Positions 10,695-21,300 of a stretch of DNA of 64,000 nucleotides are shown here, piece after piece; the first letter of the stretch is position 1; the number at the start of each line of letters is the position of its first letter. Both the position numbers and the translations under genes were made by a program. Source of the stretch: Prorocentrum cordatum (taxonomy: Eukaryota > Sar > Dinophyceae > Prorocentrales > Prorocentraceae); NCBI GenBank assembly GCA_963575745.1, contig CAUYUJ010015262.1, forward strand, positions 178,521 to 242,520, in the 5' to 3' direction. Below the pieces are notes generated by a model. That model had not been told where the DNA came from and did not search any database. It worked only from the letters and a program-made list of their open reading frames with translations.

Positions 10695-11089
10695 GAAGGG
10701 GAAGAGGGAGGGGTGGAAGAGGAAACTAGTTAAACCACCGACGCCCAGAGGGCTGGTGGGATTTCCTAAACTAGCCTGGAAGTGCACCTCATCGTCGTCC
10801 TTGTGAGTGCAGTGGCGCTCGTCCTGTCTCCTCATCTCCCTTCTCCTTTTCGCCCTGGCGGAGGTTCCCTTCCCGCCCCCTGTTCTGCCTCCTCGTCCTC
10901 CTCACCGCCTCCTCGCCCGCCCCCGTCCACCCTCCCCACCCGTCCTTCCAGCAGGGGCGCGCAAGTAGGCTTTCCTTGGTGCCGTTGCCTCCACGGCCAG
11001 CCGGGACGCGCTCTCCGATCGCGAAGCCACTGGGGCCAACCCCACGAGCCGCTGGGGCGCGGGAGCAAGCCGTTGGAAGTGCTTCCACA

Positions 11090-11460
11090 TTCACGCCCAA
11101 AGGGGCCCAAACGTGACGACAGTTTCAGGTATGAAGGTTAACCTTTGGGGTGAAAAAAACATGGGGTGCGGGCCCGAAGAGGAGGGGGCTCCCGCCTCAG
11201 ACTTCCTCGCAACTCACTTGCAGACGAGGTTCCCGCTCGAGACACCCGCCCTTTGCAGGACTGAAGGGCCCCGAAGTCGAAGTGACGACAGTGACGGGTT
11301 TGAGTGTGACCCCCTCGGATTAGAAACATGGGGTTCTTCGCAACCCACTCACCGACAAGTCTCCCGCTCGAGACTTCGGCCACATGCAGGACTGAGGAGC
11401 CCGAGAGCGACGACAGTTTCAGGTATGTGGATGACCCTTCGGATTTTTTGGTAACAAGTT
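11090..11460 (+). repeat. satellite of about 165 bp, partial array 1
   Basis: Units contain GACGACAGTTTCAGGTATG, CTCGGATTAGAAACATGGGG, GCTCCCGCCT(C/G)AGACTTCC and TGCAGGACTGAGGAGCCC-like words. The same words in the same order recur at 15029-15690. No coding potential is apparent. Confidence 0.7.
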
Positions 11461-11524
11461 ATCTTGGCGAAGGACCCAACCATATGCAGTTGTGGGTACC
11501 GCAATTAGCAATTGTGCATATCTT

Positions 11525-12515
11525 CTTCGGTGAAGCTTCCTATGGGGCCACGAAGCGCTGCACTGGGTGGGGGGGGAACGCTGTACTGGGTGGGTGCTGC
11601 GCCAAGTTGGGTTTCTGGGGCGCATGCGGACGGCCCCACTGGGGGCTTCGGTAGAGCTCCCTATGGGGCCACGAAGCGCTGTACTGGGTGGGTGAATATG
11701 CCAAATTGGGTTTCCGGGGCGCATGCGGGCGGTACCATTGGGGGGTTCGGTGCAGCTCCCTATCCACGAAACGCTGTACTGGGTGGGTGAATATGCCAAA
11801 TTTAAGTTTCCGCGACGCATGCGGACGGTCCCGCTGGGGCCTCCGGTGGAGCTCAATATGGGGACAGAAAGCTGTACTGGGTGGGTGCCACATTGGGTTT
11901 TCGGGACGCATGCGGACGGTGGCATTGGGGCCTTCGGTGGAGCTCCCTATGGGGCCACGAAGCGCTGTACGGGTTAGGTGAAAATGCCATATTGGGGGTT
12001 GGGGGTTTTCGGGACGCATGCGGACGGTGGCATTGGGGCGTTCGGTGGAACTCCTTATGGGGCTACGAAACGCTGTACTGGGTAAGTGAAAATACCAAAT
12101 TGGGTGTTTCGGGACGCATGCGGACGGTCCCATTGGGGGTTTCGGTGGAGCTCCCTATGGGGCCACGAAGCGCTGTACTGGGTGTGCGGGACGCATGCGG
12201 ACGTTGGCGCTGGGACCTTCGGTGGGGCTCCCTATGGGGCCACCAAGCGTGTGAGGGGTGTGCCGAAATGGGGCGGCGGTGCCATGCGGACCCTCCCGCT
12301 GGGGCCTTCGGTGGAGCTCCCTATGGGGCCACGAAGCGTGTGAGGGGTGTGCCGAAATTGGGCGGCGGTGCCATACGGACCCTTCCGCTGGGGCCTTCGG
12401 TGGCCACGAAGCGTGCGAGGGGTGTGCCGAAATGAGGCGGCGGTGCCATGCGGACCCTCCCACTGGGGCCTTCGGTGGAACTCCCTATGGGGCCACGAAA
12501 CGTGTGAGGGGTGTG
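11525..12515 (+). repeat. 90-bp satellite family, array 1
   Basis: About eleven units, each with GGAGCTCCCTATGGGGCCAC, GAAGCG and GGGACGCATGCGGACGGT followed by GGGGCCTTCGGT. Spacing between the GGTGGAGCTCC words varies from about 75 to 121 bp around a 90-bp basic unit. The last units (from about 12240) carry GTGTGAGGGGTGTGCCGAAA, the form seen in array 2 at 57700-58625. Long open frames here are by-products of the repeat. Confidence 0.9.
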
Positions 12516-12524
12516 GTGAATTCG

Positions 12525-12555
12525 GTGATGATGATGCTGCTGCTGATGATGCTGC

Positions 12556-12591
<36 letters not shown>

Positions 12592-12680
12592 CGATGACGA
12601 TGATGATGAAGATGCTGATGCTGATGCTGATGCTGATGCTGATGCTGATGCTGATGCTTGTGCTGATGATGCTGTTGAAC
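12525..12680 (+). repeat. GAT/GCT triplet tract
   Basis: (GAT)n interrupted by (GCT)n and (GATGCT)n. It runs directly from satellite array 1 into element X. Confidence 0.9.
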
Positions 12681-12689
12681 TCTCATTCT

Positions 12690-13620
12690 TGAAGAATAAT
12701 TATTGTTGATCCCCCCCCACCGGTGCACATTGATTTTTTTCGATTGAAGTGCCACCCCCGGGGCTCGCACCTTGTTTTGTCTCAAGGAAAGTCTTCCTGC
12801 TCAAACTTTGCCCCTGCCCCCCGGGCTACAACAACAACGGCTCCCGCCTGAGACTTCCTCGATTTTTACTCAGGACCCCCGCTCCTGCCTGAGACTTCCG
12901 CGCAATTTACTCAGGAAAGGCGCTCCCGTCTGAGACTTCCTCGCAATGTAATCAAGACCCCCGCTCCCGCCTGAGACTTCCGTGCAATTTACGTGGGAAC
13001 GGCGCTCCCGCCTGAGACTTCTTCGAATTTTACTCAGGACCCCCGCTCCTGCCTGACATTTCCGCGCAATTGACTCAGGAACGGCGCTCCCGCCTGAGAC
13101 TTCCTCGCAATTTAGTGAGGACCCCCGCTCCCGCCTGAGACTTCCGTGCAATTTGCTCAGGAACGGCGCTCCCGCTTGAGACTTCCTCGCAACTTAGTCA
13201 GGGCCCCCGCTTCCGCCTGAGATTTCCTCACAATGTACTCAGGACTGCGCTCTCGCGTGCGACGTCCTCACAAATTATTCTGGAATTGCGTTTCGGCGCT
13301 CAGGAACCACGCACGCGCCAAGGACGCCTTCACAACGTGGTATCTTCCCTCTTCCTTCGTCCTTCCCCCTCCCCTTCCTCCCACTCTCCCTCGTTCTTCC
13401 CCTCCTCCTCTTGCAGGGCCCGCGCCAATTCCAATGGCGGGCAGAGAGATGTACGCCCCCGAAGGATTGTCCGCCCGTTCCGGTTTGCCCGTACGTCTAA
13501 GCCCGCCGGCCCCAGCAAAGAGAAATAATCCCCCCGAAAGGGGTGTGATCGAAGACGAAGAGGGCGGGTATCGAGGGTGTAGGGTATACGTGTTGAATGA
13601 CTCGCGGGCAAGTAAGAGCG
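12690..13620 (+). repeat. dispersed element X, copy 1
   Basis: It begins with AGAATAATTATTGTTG then GATCCCCCC and a roughly 150-bp leader. Next comes a tandem of about 56-bp units (CGCCTGAGACTTCC, TCGCAATTTACTCAGGA) arranged as alternating dimers. A GATCGAAGACGAAGAGGGCG block near 13550 follows, and the end is GCCTTAAAATG directly before (GTT)n. The same order is found at 26590-27525. No protein is encoded that I can recognise. Confidence 0.8.
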
Positions 13621-13632
13621 TACAGCCTTAAA

Positions 13633-13636
13633 ATGG

Positions 13637-13683
<47 letters not shown>

Positions 13684-13684
13684 G
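13633..13684 (+). repeat. (GTT)n tract between X and Y
   Basis: About 17 GTT units, followed by AACATTATTAATTCTAAATA and then ATAATTATTGTTG. Confidence 0.95.
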
Positions 13685-14345
13685 AACATTATTAATTCTA
13701 AATAATAATTATTGTTGGGGCCCCTGGTGCGCGCCCCCCCCGCCGCGCCTAGGCCGCAGCCACATTTTCATCATTTTCGTGAGGAAGTCTCAGGCAAAAC
13801 GGGGTATACCAGATCCGGTTGTGTTGTTACGATCGGTTTTCCCTCGCAAAAAATCAGGCAAAGTGGACATTTCTTGTTCTAACATGACCAAACTTCAAGA
13901 ATCCCTTGCAACAAATGACACGAAGTGCACACTCGCGCGCGCAAGATGAAATCCTTCCAAAACCTTAGTTTTCGTAGCGATTTAACATAAACACATGAAA
14001 AACCAACGGTTTTTCAAAAAAAAGGGTTTCAACAATTCACCCCGCGCGCTCTTGCGGATTTCTTAGGAAACCCAATACTTTTTCAACATTTCTGTCAAAC
14101 GGGCTTTTGCGAGCAACTTTTTCACGTGCTTCGAACTTCTCCAACAACGGTTGCGCACCTGCCAGGGCCATCATCCCTGTCAAATAATACCATGCGGGAC
14201 ACATTCGTTTTTTCTTCGCGCGCGCACGCCGAAATCTTCAAAAACCATTGGGTTTCTTAGGAATTTTAGCACCGCGCAACATAAAATCATACGAATCGCA
14301 CCGTAGGTCCTCGAAAAACATCTGTACGAATTTTCAAAATTCCTA
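13685..14345 (+). repeat. dispersed element Y, copy 1
   Basis: It starts after the GTT tract with the AATAATTATTGTTG signature and CCCCTGGTGCGCGCC. It continues through CCTAGGCCGCAGC(C/T)ACATTT, TCAAGAATCCCTTGCAA, CATTCGTTTTTTCTTCGC and a GTAGGTCCTCGAAAAACA segment. Copies 2 (25266-25800) and 3 (27916-28610) are clearly homologous. Internally it is made of related units of roughly 110-150 bp. Confidence 0.85.
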
Positions 14346-14357
14346 CCCGCGCGCGCT

Positions 14358-14578
14358 GTGTAGTACCCATGCGCCAGTGTAGTAGCCACGGTCGTCCGCA
14401 GGCCACGAAGTGAAGTGTCCGAACGTCATAGGGCGGGAAGCTGGGTGTGGGTGGTGGCGAAGAGTCGTTTGGAAATGTGGGTAGAGCTTGAACCGGCCCC
14501 CCCACAAAGTGGGGGTATTGGCGGGCGTCGTATGAAAACCCTGGCACTGGTGAGAACGGAGTGTCCCCACGTGCTAGT
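14358..14578 (+). repeat. dispersed element Z, copy 1
   Basis: About 215 bp with CCAGTGTAGTAGCCACGG, GGCGGGAAGCTGGGTGTGGG, CCCCCCCACAAAGTGGGGGT and AAAACCCTGGCACTGGTGAG, ending at a (TTG)n tract. Copies 2 (26243) and 3 (29781) are highly similar. It looks like a short non-autonomous element with a TTG tail. Confidence 0.85.
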
Positions 14579-14579
14579 A

Positions 14580-14642
<63 letters not shown>

Positions 14643-14743
14643 ATTGTTGTTGTTGATGATGAGGACGATGATGATGGTGGTGGTGGTGGTGGTGATGATG
14701 CTGATGCTGATGCTGATGTTGATGTTGATGCTGATGTTGATGT

Positions 14744-14793
<50 letters not shown>

Positions 14794-14815
14794 GGAGGAG
14801 GAGGAGGAAGGAGGA
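14579..14815 (+). repeat. (TTG)n then GAT/GATGCT triplet tract
   Basis: About 20 TTG units, then (GGT)n, (GATGCT)n and (GAT)n. The tail of element Z grows into a compound microsatellite. Confidence 0.95.
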
Positions 14816-15028
14816 ATTGGAGGAGGAAGGGGAAGGAGGAATGAACGCGGAGCACCGTCTCTTCAAAACGAGGACCCAGCACCACAGGATAGTTTGGAAC
14901 AAACATGACTTGCGGGCCCCATGGGGGGGGGGGGGGGGCGCCCGCCTGATATTCCCTCGGAACTCACACACAGATGGGGCTCCCGCTTGAAATTTCCTCA
15001 AGATGAGTGCGTGCATGCGTGAATGATT

Positions 15029-15690
15029 GACGACAGTTGCAGGTTTGAGGACGACCCCTCGGATTCAAGACGCGAGGTGCGGGCCCCATAGGGAGGGTGT
15101 TCCCGCCTGAGACTTCCTCACGATCCACTTACAAACGAAGCTCCCGCTGTGTAACTCCTCCATAGGAGGAGGCTCTCGCCTGAGACTTCCCCGCAACCCA
15201 GTCACACACGGAACTCCCGTTCGGAACCTCCGCCATTTGCATCATTGAGGAGCCCAGGGTTGACGACAATTACAGGCTTGAGGACGATCCCCTCGGAATA
15301 GAAACGTCAGGTGCGGGCCCCATAGGGAGGGTTCTCCCGCATGAGATATCCTCGCAACTCACATAAAGACGAAGCTCCCGCTCGAGAATTCCGCCAATGC
15401 AGGGCGAGGGGCCAAACCGTGACGACGGTGACAGGTTTGAGGATGCGTCCTTTGGATTAATAACGTGATGTGCGAGCCCCATGGGGAGGGGCATCCGCCT
15501 GAAACTTTCTGGCAAATCACTTACACACGATGTCCTCGCTCGAGACTTACGCCACATTCAGGACTGAGGAGCCAAGAAGTGACGACAAATTCAAATTTGA
15601 GGATGGCCTCCTCGGATTAGAAACATGAGGTGCGGGCCCCACAGGAAGGGGGCTCCCACCGCTTCCTCGCAATTCGATCACAATGAGGCT
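15029..15690 (+). repeat. satellite of about 165 bp, array 2
   Basis: The word GAGGTGCGGGCCCC recurs at about 15074, 15299, 15467 (variant) and 15628. Each time a CTCCCGCCTGAGACTTCC block and a GACGACA...AGGTTTGAGGA block follow. It is homologous to 11090-11460. Confidence 0.8.
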
Positions 15691-15711
15691 CCCGCTTGCG
15701 GCATCCTCATG

Positions 15712-15942
15712 ATGAGTGTGTGTGTGTGTGTGTGTGAGCGTGTGGATGTGTGAGTGGGTGAATGAGTGTGTGCGCTGATGATGCTGGTGACAGATAATGA
15801 CGGGGATGATGGTGATGATGATGATAATCATAATGATAATGAAACTGCTGATGCTGATGGTGACGATGGTGTTGATGATGACGATGACGGTCGATGGTCG
15901 ATGGTTATGATAATGTAAGGTTGGTGATGATGATAATGAGGA

Positions 15943-15995
<53 letters not shown>

Positions 15996-16120
15996 GTGAT
16001 GAGGTTGATGCTGCTGAGTACGATTCTGACGATGATGCTGCTGCTGCTGCTGATGATGATGATGATGAGGATGATGACGATGGTGGCGCCATGTTCGTAA
16101 TTATGGTTTTTGGTGATGGT
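15712..16120 (+). repeat. GT and GAT/GCT microsatellite field
   Basis: (GT)n at 15717-15735, then imperfect GAT, GCT and GATAAT triplets to about 16120. No gene. Confidence 0.9.
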
Positions 16121-16309
16121 GACCATGATGATAATGAAAGCAGAAGAGGGTGCAAGGTGGGTGTGTAAGGAATGCGCGGGGTCCAAACGGGCCCTGTGCA
16201 TCCACTCGCTCAATTACCTAACAGCTTTTGCTGATAGGCTTCTAGTGGGCTCAAAAGAGAGCATCTTGACGCCCCAGGGGGGCCTGGGCGGGATCCAGAC
16301 AGATCCGGA

Positions 16310-16362
16310 CAGCCCCAGGAATCGTTAGGAATCCTTAGGAATTCTTGGGAATCCTTAGGAAT
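16310..16362 (+). repeat. decamer repeat AGGAATCCTT
   Basis: Units of GGAATCCTTA recur every 9-11 bp. The same word builds 17750-17890 on the other side of the hexamer field, so the two flank the 16.4-17.7 kb minisatellites. Confidence 0.8.
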
Positions 16363-16364
16363 CC

Positions 16365-16760
16365 ATTCCCAGAACACCATTCCCAGGCCACATTTTGAAT
16401 GCATGGAGCTAACTGTAAGCCACTTTGTGATGTTCGTGTTCCCAGAACACCATTCCCAGGGAATGCCCGGAGCCAACCGTAGGCCACTTCGTGTTCTTCG
16501 TGTTCCCAGAACACCATTCCCAGGCCACATTTTGAATGCCTGGAGCCAACTGTAGGCCACTTCGTGCTCTTCGTGTTCCCAGAACACCATTCCCAGGCCA
16601 CATTTTGAATGCCCGGAGCCAACTGTAAGCCACTTCGTGTTCTTCGTGTTCCTGGAACACCATTCCTGTACCATCTTTTGATTGCCCGGAGCCAACTGTG
16701 GGCCACTTCGTGATCTTCGTGTTCCCAGAACACCAGTCCTGTGCCATATTTTGAATGCCC
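16365..16760 (+). repeat. 73-bp tandem repeat, about six copies
   Basis: CCCAGAACACCATTCCCAGG recurs at 16368, 16441, 16505, 16578, 16651 (variant) and 16724. Spacing is 73 bp except one 64-bp interval. Each unit also carries CCACTTCGTGTTCTTCGTGT. Confidence 0.95.
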
Positions 16761-16764
16761 GAGC

Positions 16765-17748
16765 TGAGGCAGGCTGAGGCCGAGGGCTGAGGCCGAGGCA
16801 GGCTGAGGCCGAGGCAGGCTGAGGCTTAAGCTAAGGCACGCCGAGGCAGGCTGAGGCTGAGGCTGAGGCAGGCTGAGGCTGAGGCTGAGGCAGGCTGAGG
16901 CTGAGGCTGAGGCTGATGCAGGCTGAGGCTGAGAGGCTGACGCTGATGCTGGGGCAGGCTGAGGCTGAGGCTGAGGCCGAGGCAGGCTGAGGCTGAGGCT
17001 GAGGCAAGCCGAGGCAGGCTGATGCCTCGTGGCTGAGGCTGAGGCAAGCTGCGGCTGAGGCAGGCTGAGGCTGAGGCTGAGGCAGGCTGAGGCTGAGGCT
17101 GAGGCAGGCTGAGGCCGAGGCAGGCTGAGGCTGAGGCCGAGGCAAGCCGAGGCAGGCTGAGGCTGAGGCTGAAGCTGAGGCAGGCTGAGGCTGAGACAGG
17201 CTGAGGCTGAGGCTGAGGCAGGCTGAGGCTGAGGCAGGCTGAGGCTGAGGCCGAGGCAGGCTCAGGAGGCTGAGGCAGGCTGAGGCTGAGGCAGGCTGAG
17301 ACTGAGGCTGAGGCAGGCTGAGGCTGAGGCTGAGGCTGATGCAGGCTGAGGCTGAGAGGCTGACGCTGAGGCTGAGGCAGGCTGAGGCTGAGGCCGAGGC
17401 AGGCTGAGGCTGAGGCTGAGGCAAGCCGAGGCAGGCTGAGGCTGAGGCTGAAGCTGAGGCAGTGGCTGAGGCTGAGGCTGAGGCAGTGGCTGAGGCTGAG
17501 GCAAGCTGCGGCTGAGGCAGGCTGAGGCTGAGGCTGATGCAGGCTGAGGCTGAGGCAGGCTGAGGCTGAGGCTAAGGCAGGCTGAGGCTGAGGCTGAGGC
17601 CGAGGCAGGCTGAGGCTGAGGGCGAGGCAAGCCGAGGCAGGCTGAGGCTGAGGCAGGCTGATGCTGAGGTAGGCTGAGGCTGAGACAGGCTGAGGCTGAG
17701 GCTGAGGCAGGCTGAGGCTGAGGCAGGCTGAGGCTGAGGCCGAGGCAG
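16765..17748 (+). repeat. hexamer minisatellite (GAGGCT / GAGGCAGGCT)
   Basis: Nearly 1 kb of GAGGCT and GAGGCAGGCT units with occasional GAGGCCGAG variants. The open frames on the minus strand (Ser/Ala/Leu/Gln/Pro repeats) follow from the 6-bp period. Confidence 0.98.
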
Positions 17749-17749
17749 G

Positions 17750-17895
17750 CGAATCCTTCGGAATCCTTAGGATTCCCTGGGAATCCTTAGGAATCCCTAG
17801 GAATCAGGATTTTTAAGGTTTCCTAAGGATTCCCATGTATTCCTAAGGATGCCTAAGGATGCCTTAGGAATCCCTAGGAATCCTTAGGATTCCAT
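17750..17895 (+). repeat. decamer repeat AGGAATCCTT, second block
   Basis: Units such as TTAGGAATCC and TAAGGATTCC, about 14 of them, matching the block at 16310-16362. Confidence 0.85.
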
Positions 17896-18394
17896 TGGAT
17901 CCTAAGGCCGTTGCCACTGCGACTGTCATTGCGAATGCGACTGCGACTGCGAGAACAGCAGAATTCTACAACTGGATTCTCATTTGAATCTTAAGGGGAA
18001 TGCTTCCAGATATGCTTATACACATCGCTGTCAGGTTGCGTTGCCGGGATATTTTTCTACCTGAGCCCGAAGAAACCCAGCCGTTGGCTCGGCATCTTCC
18101 CCCCAGGGCCAGAACCTCCCTTCCTCTGCTGCAACCGGAATCAACTTGCCTCCCACATGGAATCTGTTTGTAACCGCCACAAAGGGAATTTAGGTGTTTG
18201 TGCCCCTCCCTCAAAGTAAGGAATCTTGTTGTACCCGCCGGCAAAGGGAATCTGTTTGCCCCCCTCCCTCCCTCCCCACACACAAAGGGAATCGACTTGT
18301 TCCCCCCTTCAGGCGAGTCTATTACCCCCCAGAAAGAAGCAGAACTCAACCTGAGCGTCTTCCAGAGAGAGGGAGAGATAGGGAGACAGAGGGA
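17896..18394. other. no gene recognised; short AAAGGGAATC repeats
   Basis: Mixed sequence in which AAAGGGAAT(C/T) recurs at about 18180, 18243 and 18285, each time followed by a T/G-rich word and a C-rich run. Confidence 0.5.
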
Positions 18395-18560
<166 letters not shown>

Positions 18561-18739
18561 GTGCTGCTTGCGCCCAAAGCTCGAACAAAACCTTTGAAAC
18601 GCGGGGTCCGTTATGCTCCCGAAGCAGGGAAGGGGGGGCAGGAGGGGGAGGATTGGGATGTCGAGGCTTCGCAAGGGGCCTCCACGTGGGGCCTCCGAGG
18701 GCCTCCGAGGAGTCCGCAGGGGGGCTCCCTCCACACTCC

Positions 18740-18870
18740 GGCCCCGACAGGACCCCGCGGCGCAGCAGCTCGCTGAGCTGCAGCTGGACGCCTCTGCGGG
18801 CGACGCGCCGGACTTCTCCCACTCCCTGTCCCTCTCGGCCAGCGAGCCGCCCAAGGTCCTCCTCCTCCGC
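18740..18870 (+). CDS. possible exon, product unknown
   Basis: The frame reads DPAAQQLAELQLDASAGDAP, then DFSHSLSLSASEPPK, before falling into CTC triplets. The Ala/Glu/Leu mixture suggests a helical exon. No domain is recognised. The downstream CTC tract (18895-18975) would be intronic. It is placed together with 19043-19300 and 19491-19610 because of similar composition and shared strand, but this is inference. Confidence 0.3.
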
Positions 18871-18894
18871 CAGCGCCTCCCCCGCCTCCGCCGC

Positions 18895-18978
18895 CTCCGC
18901 CGCCGCCCCCTCCTGCTGCTCCTCCTCCTCCTCCTCCTCCTCCTCCTCCTCCTCCTCCTCCTCCTCCTCCTCCTCCTC
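18895..18978 (+). repeat. (CTC)n tract
   Basis: About 25 triplets of CTC/CTG. It probably lies within an intron and could serve as a polypyrimidine tract. Confidence 0.95.
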
Positions 18979-19042
18979 GGGCCATGTCCGCCCCCTCTGC
19001 GTCCTCCTCTCGGCCCCGCCCCGCCGCCCCTCTGCCACCCAG

Positions 19043-19303
19043 CCGCCCAAGGCCGCGGCCGAGGCCTCGGCCGCGGCGCCTCTCCCCGCGGAGGCGCCGG
19101 CCGCCGCGGGCGCGCCAGAGGCGCGGCCCTCGGTCAGGGCGGCAGAGGGCCTCAGGCCGAGGGGCAAGGCTGCCAGGGCGCTGCTGAGCGGCATCCGCAG
19201 CGGGGAGGTCGGCCAGATCATCCGCGCGGCGGAGGGCCAGGAGGCCCCCTCGGCAGCCGGCGCCCTCCGGCGGGAGGCCTCGGGGGAGGCTCGGGGAGCG
19301 CAG
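19043..19303 (+). CDS. probable exon of an Ala/Glu/Arg-rich protein
   Basis: After a CCACCCAG acceptor at about 19035-19042 the frame reads PPKAAAEASAAAPLPAEAP, then VRAAEGLRPRGKAARALLSG, then IRSGEVGQIIRAAEGQEAP. The segment GKAARALLSGIRSGEVGQII is balanced and looks like genuine coding sequence. The rest is Ala-rich, as is common in GC-rich dinoflagellate genes. The open frame runs straight into the inverted-repeat element at 19304, which supports the exon ending near 19300. No family is recognised, so the function is unknown. Confidence 0.4.
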
Positions 19304-19475
19304 AGCGACATGAACATGAAAACTCGGAGGTCCGCGCGGATTCCTCGGCACCGCGCTGGGCCGACTGGCGGCGCCTCCGGCGCCGCCCCTGGCGCGCTCC
19401 GCGCGCCAGGGAGTGGGGCCCAGCGCCGATCCGAGGAATCCGCGCGGACCTCCGAGTTGTTGTGTTGATGTCGTC
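19304..19475. mobile_element. inverted-repeat (MITE-like) element A, copy 1
   Basis: Perfect 28-bp inverted repeats at 19321-19348 and 19431-19458 start with AACTCGGAGGTCCGCGCGGA. Outer sequence still pairs imperfectly (GCGACATGAACATGAA against the complement of GTTGTGTTGATGTCGTC). The interior is itself GC-rich and partly palindromic. A second copy lies at 51622-51760. No transposase frame is present, so it would be non-autonomous. It sits between two probable exons. Confidence 0.8.
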
Positions 19476-19490
19476 CTTCGTTCCCCTAAG

Positions 19491-19610
19491 AGGTGGAGGA
19501 GGTCTCGAGCCCCAGCCACCCCCCCATGAGCATCCGGCTCTCCTACGAGCTCTTGGCCGAGGAGCAGGAGCCGTCGGCCGCCCGCGAGGACCGGCCGGCG
19601 GCCGAAGCCG
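19491..19610 (+). CDS. probable exon, product unknown
   Basis: After TTCCCCTAAG (acceptor at 19489-19490) the frame reads VEEVSSPSHPPMSIRLSYEL, then LAEEQEPSAAREDRPA, and then enters a G run. The Glu/Ser/Leu composition is protein-like. It probably continues the 19043-19303 exon after removal of an intron containing element A. No domain is recognised. Confidence 0.35.
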
Positions 19611-19749
19611 CGGGGGGGGGGGGGGCAACCCAGGGGGGACCATACCGCGCGCACCCTGGGGCTCTGAGCGCTCATGTCTTCGACGAGGCTCTCGGCGAAG
19701 GCGTGCGGTCCCCGCCGCTTGGCTGTCCGCCTCCCTGTCGGAGGAGGGC

Positions 19750-19905
19750 CACGGACCACCGCCGCCGTGAACCCATCGGAGGGGGGGGGGGCGACCCTTG
19801 GGCGGCGGCACGCCCGATCGTCGTCCTGCACGGAATGACGATCGGGCGTGGCGCCGCCCAGGGGATTCGGGCCCCCTGATGGGTCCTCGCTGGCGGTGGC
19901 CCCTG
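19750..19905. mobile_element. foldback element, imperfect palindrome of about 155 bp
   Basis: Centre near 19829. The inner arms are CTTGGGCGGCGGCACGCCCG (from 19797) and, on the right, CGATCGGGCGTGGCGCCGCC then CAGGG. The outer arms pair CCACCGCCGCCGTGAACCCA with the complement of TGGGTCCTCGCTGGCGGTGG. It resembles a small inverted-repeat element or a strong hairpin. No coding capacity. Confidence 0.65.
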
Positions 19906-20154
19906 TCTCTCCTTGAGTGGTTCTTGGTGACGGCAGGGCCGTTGGTTGTCCGTTTTCGTTTCGCATGTCTTTCTGGATCTGCCCCTCTTTTTTGTTTTGG
20001 TTCCGTCGCCATTTTTGTTCCGGTTCCTGCTCCGGCTTCAATCCTGGGGCTGGCTTTGTTCGGTCCTTTTGAGTACCGTTGCCTCACTATCGAGATTCAG
20101 GTATTTCTGGAAACGGTAAGCAACGAGCTTGCTCTTTCCAAGAAACACTAAGTT

Positions 20155-20332
20155 CACCGCCAGGATATGCATGTCCATATCTACCGCTTCTGGGTCGTGC
20201 CCCGGGACTTCGGGGAGCGCTGGATATGGACATCTGCCCGCCCCCGAAGGCGGGATAATATCCATATCCACCACCCGTCGGGATTCCAGGGGGCGATTCC
20301 GACGCAGTGGATGTGGACATATTCTGGCGGTG
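20155..20332. mobile_element. inverted-repeat (MITE-like) element C, copy 1
   Basis: The left end CACCGCCAGGATATG (20155) matches the complement of the right end CATATTCTGGCGGTG (20318-20332). Inner words ATGTCCATAT and ATATGGACAT recur as subterminal inverted repeats, and a small hairpin GCCCGCC...GGCGGG lies centrally. A related copy is at about 61065-61257. Confidence 0.65.
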
Positions 20333-20484
20333 CATTGCTCAGCCACGCGCACAGGGGGGTGGGGGGAGGGGGGAGGGCTTCTTGGAGGCCCCCCTGCTTC
20401 TTAGAAGGCGCGGGCCTGATCTATAGATGGAAGGCGGGCGCCGTCTGGGAGGAGAAGAGGAGGAGGAAGAGGAGGAGGATGAGG

Positions 20485-21300
20485 AGGAATAATAATATTA
20501 TTAATACTAATACTACTAATAATAATGTCAATATTAAAAATATCAAGAACAATAATACTTATTAAACTAATAAGAATAATCAACATAATAATAAGCATAA
20601 GGATAGTAAGCGTAGCAACACGAATAATATTACGAATAATAATAAGAATACTACGAGTAATAATAATACGAATTATAAGAAGAAGAGGAGGATTAACATT
20701 AATAACAAGAGGAATAATACTATTACTAAGAGTAATAATACTAACAGTAATAATCATCACAATAACAAGAAACATAAACAACACTAATATTAATACTAAT
20801 ACGAATAAGGAGACGAATACTATTATTCATAATAAGCAGATTACGAATACTAATGCGAACGCTGCTAATACGAAGACCAATAAGACGAACACTATTAACA
20901 ATATTAATAAGACGATTGATACGAATAATAAGAGCAATGATAATAATATTACTATTATTACTAAGAAGAAGAGTGTCAATACGAATAATGCTATCATCAT
21001 CAATAACAATAATAATACTCATACTATCAATAATAATACTAGTAGTATTAATACTAGTAATAACAATAATACTACTACTACTAATACCAACAATAAGAAA
21101 GCTGATACTAATACTGTTACTTATACTACTTATAATGTTTAAGATTACTTATAATACATAATACTAACACTACTAACAACACATGGGGCACATACTAATA
21201 CTAGTGAGCATACTTATGATTCTACGAAGAACAACCATTATACTAATACTAATACTACTAGTAAGACTATTAAACAAGAGGAGTAACACTAATACTACTA
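20485..21300 (+). repeat. AT-rich degenerate triplet field (AAT/ACT/AAG)
   Basis: About 800 bp of NAA/NAT/NAC triplets with strong 3-bp periodicity, ending in CTAGTAAG-type triplets. Open frames encode only Asn/Ile/Thr runs. It stands out sharply from the GC-rich surroundings. Confidence 0.9.

Noticed and set aside
16831-17630. Ser/Ala/Leu/Pro/Gln repeat proteins on the minus strand
   Set aside because: By-product of the 6-bp GAGGCT minisatellite.
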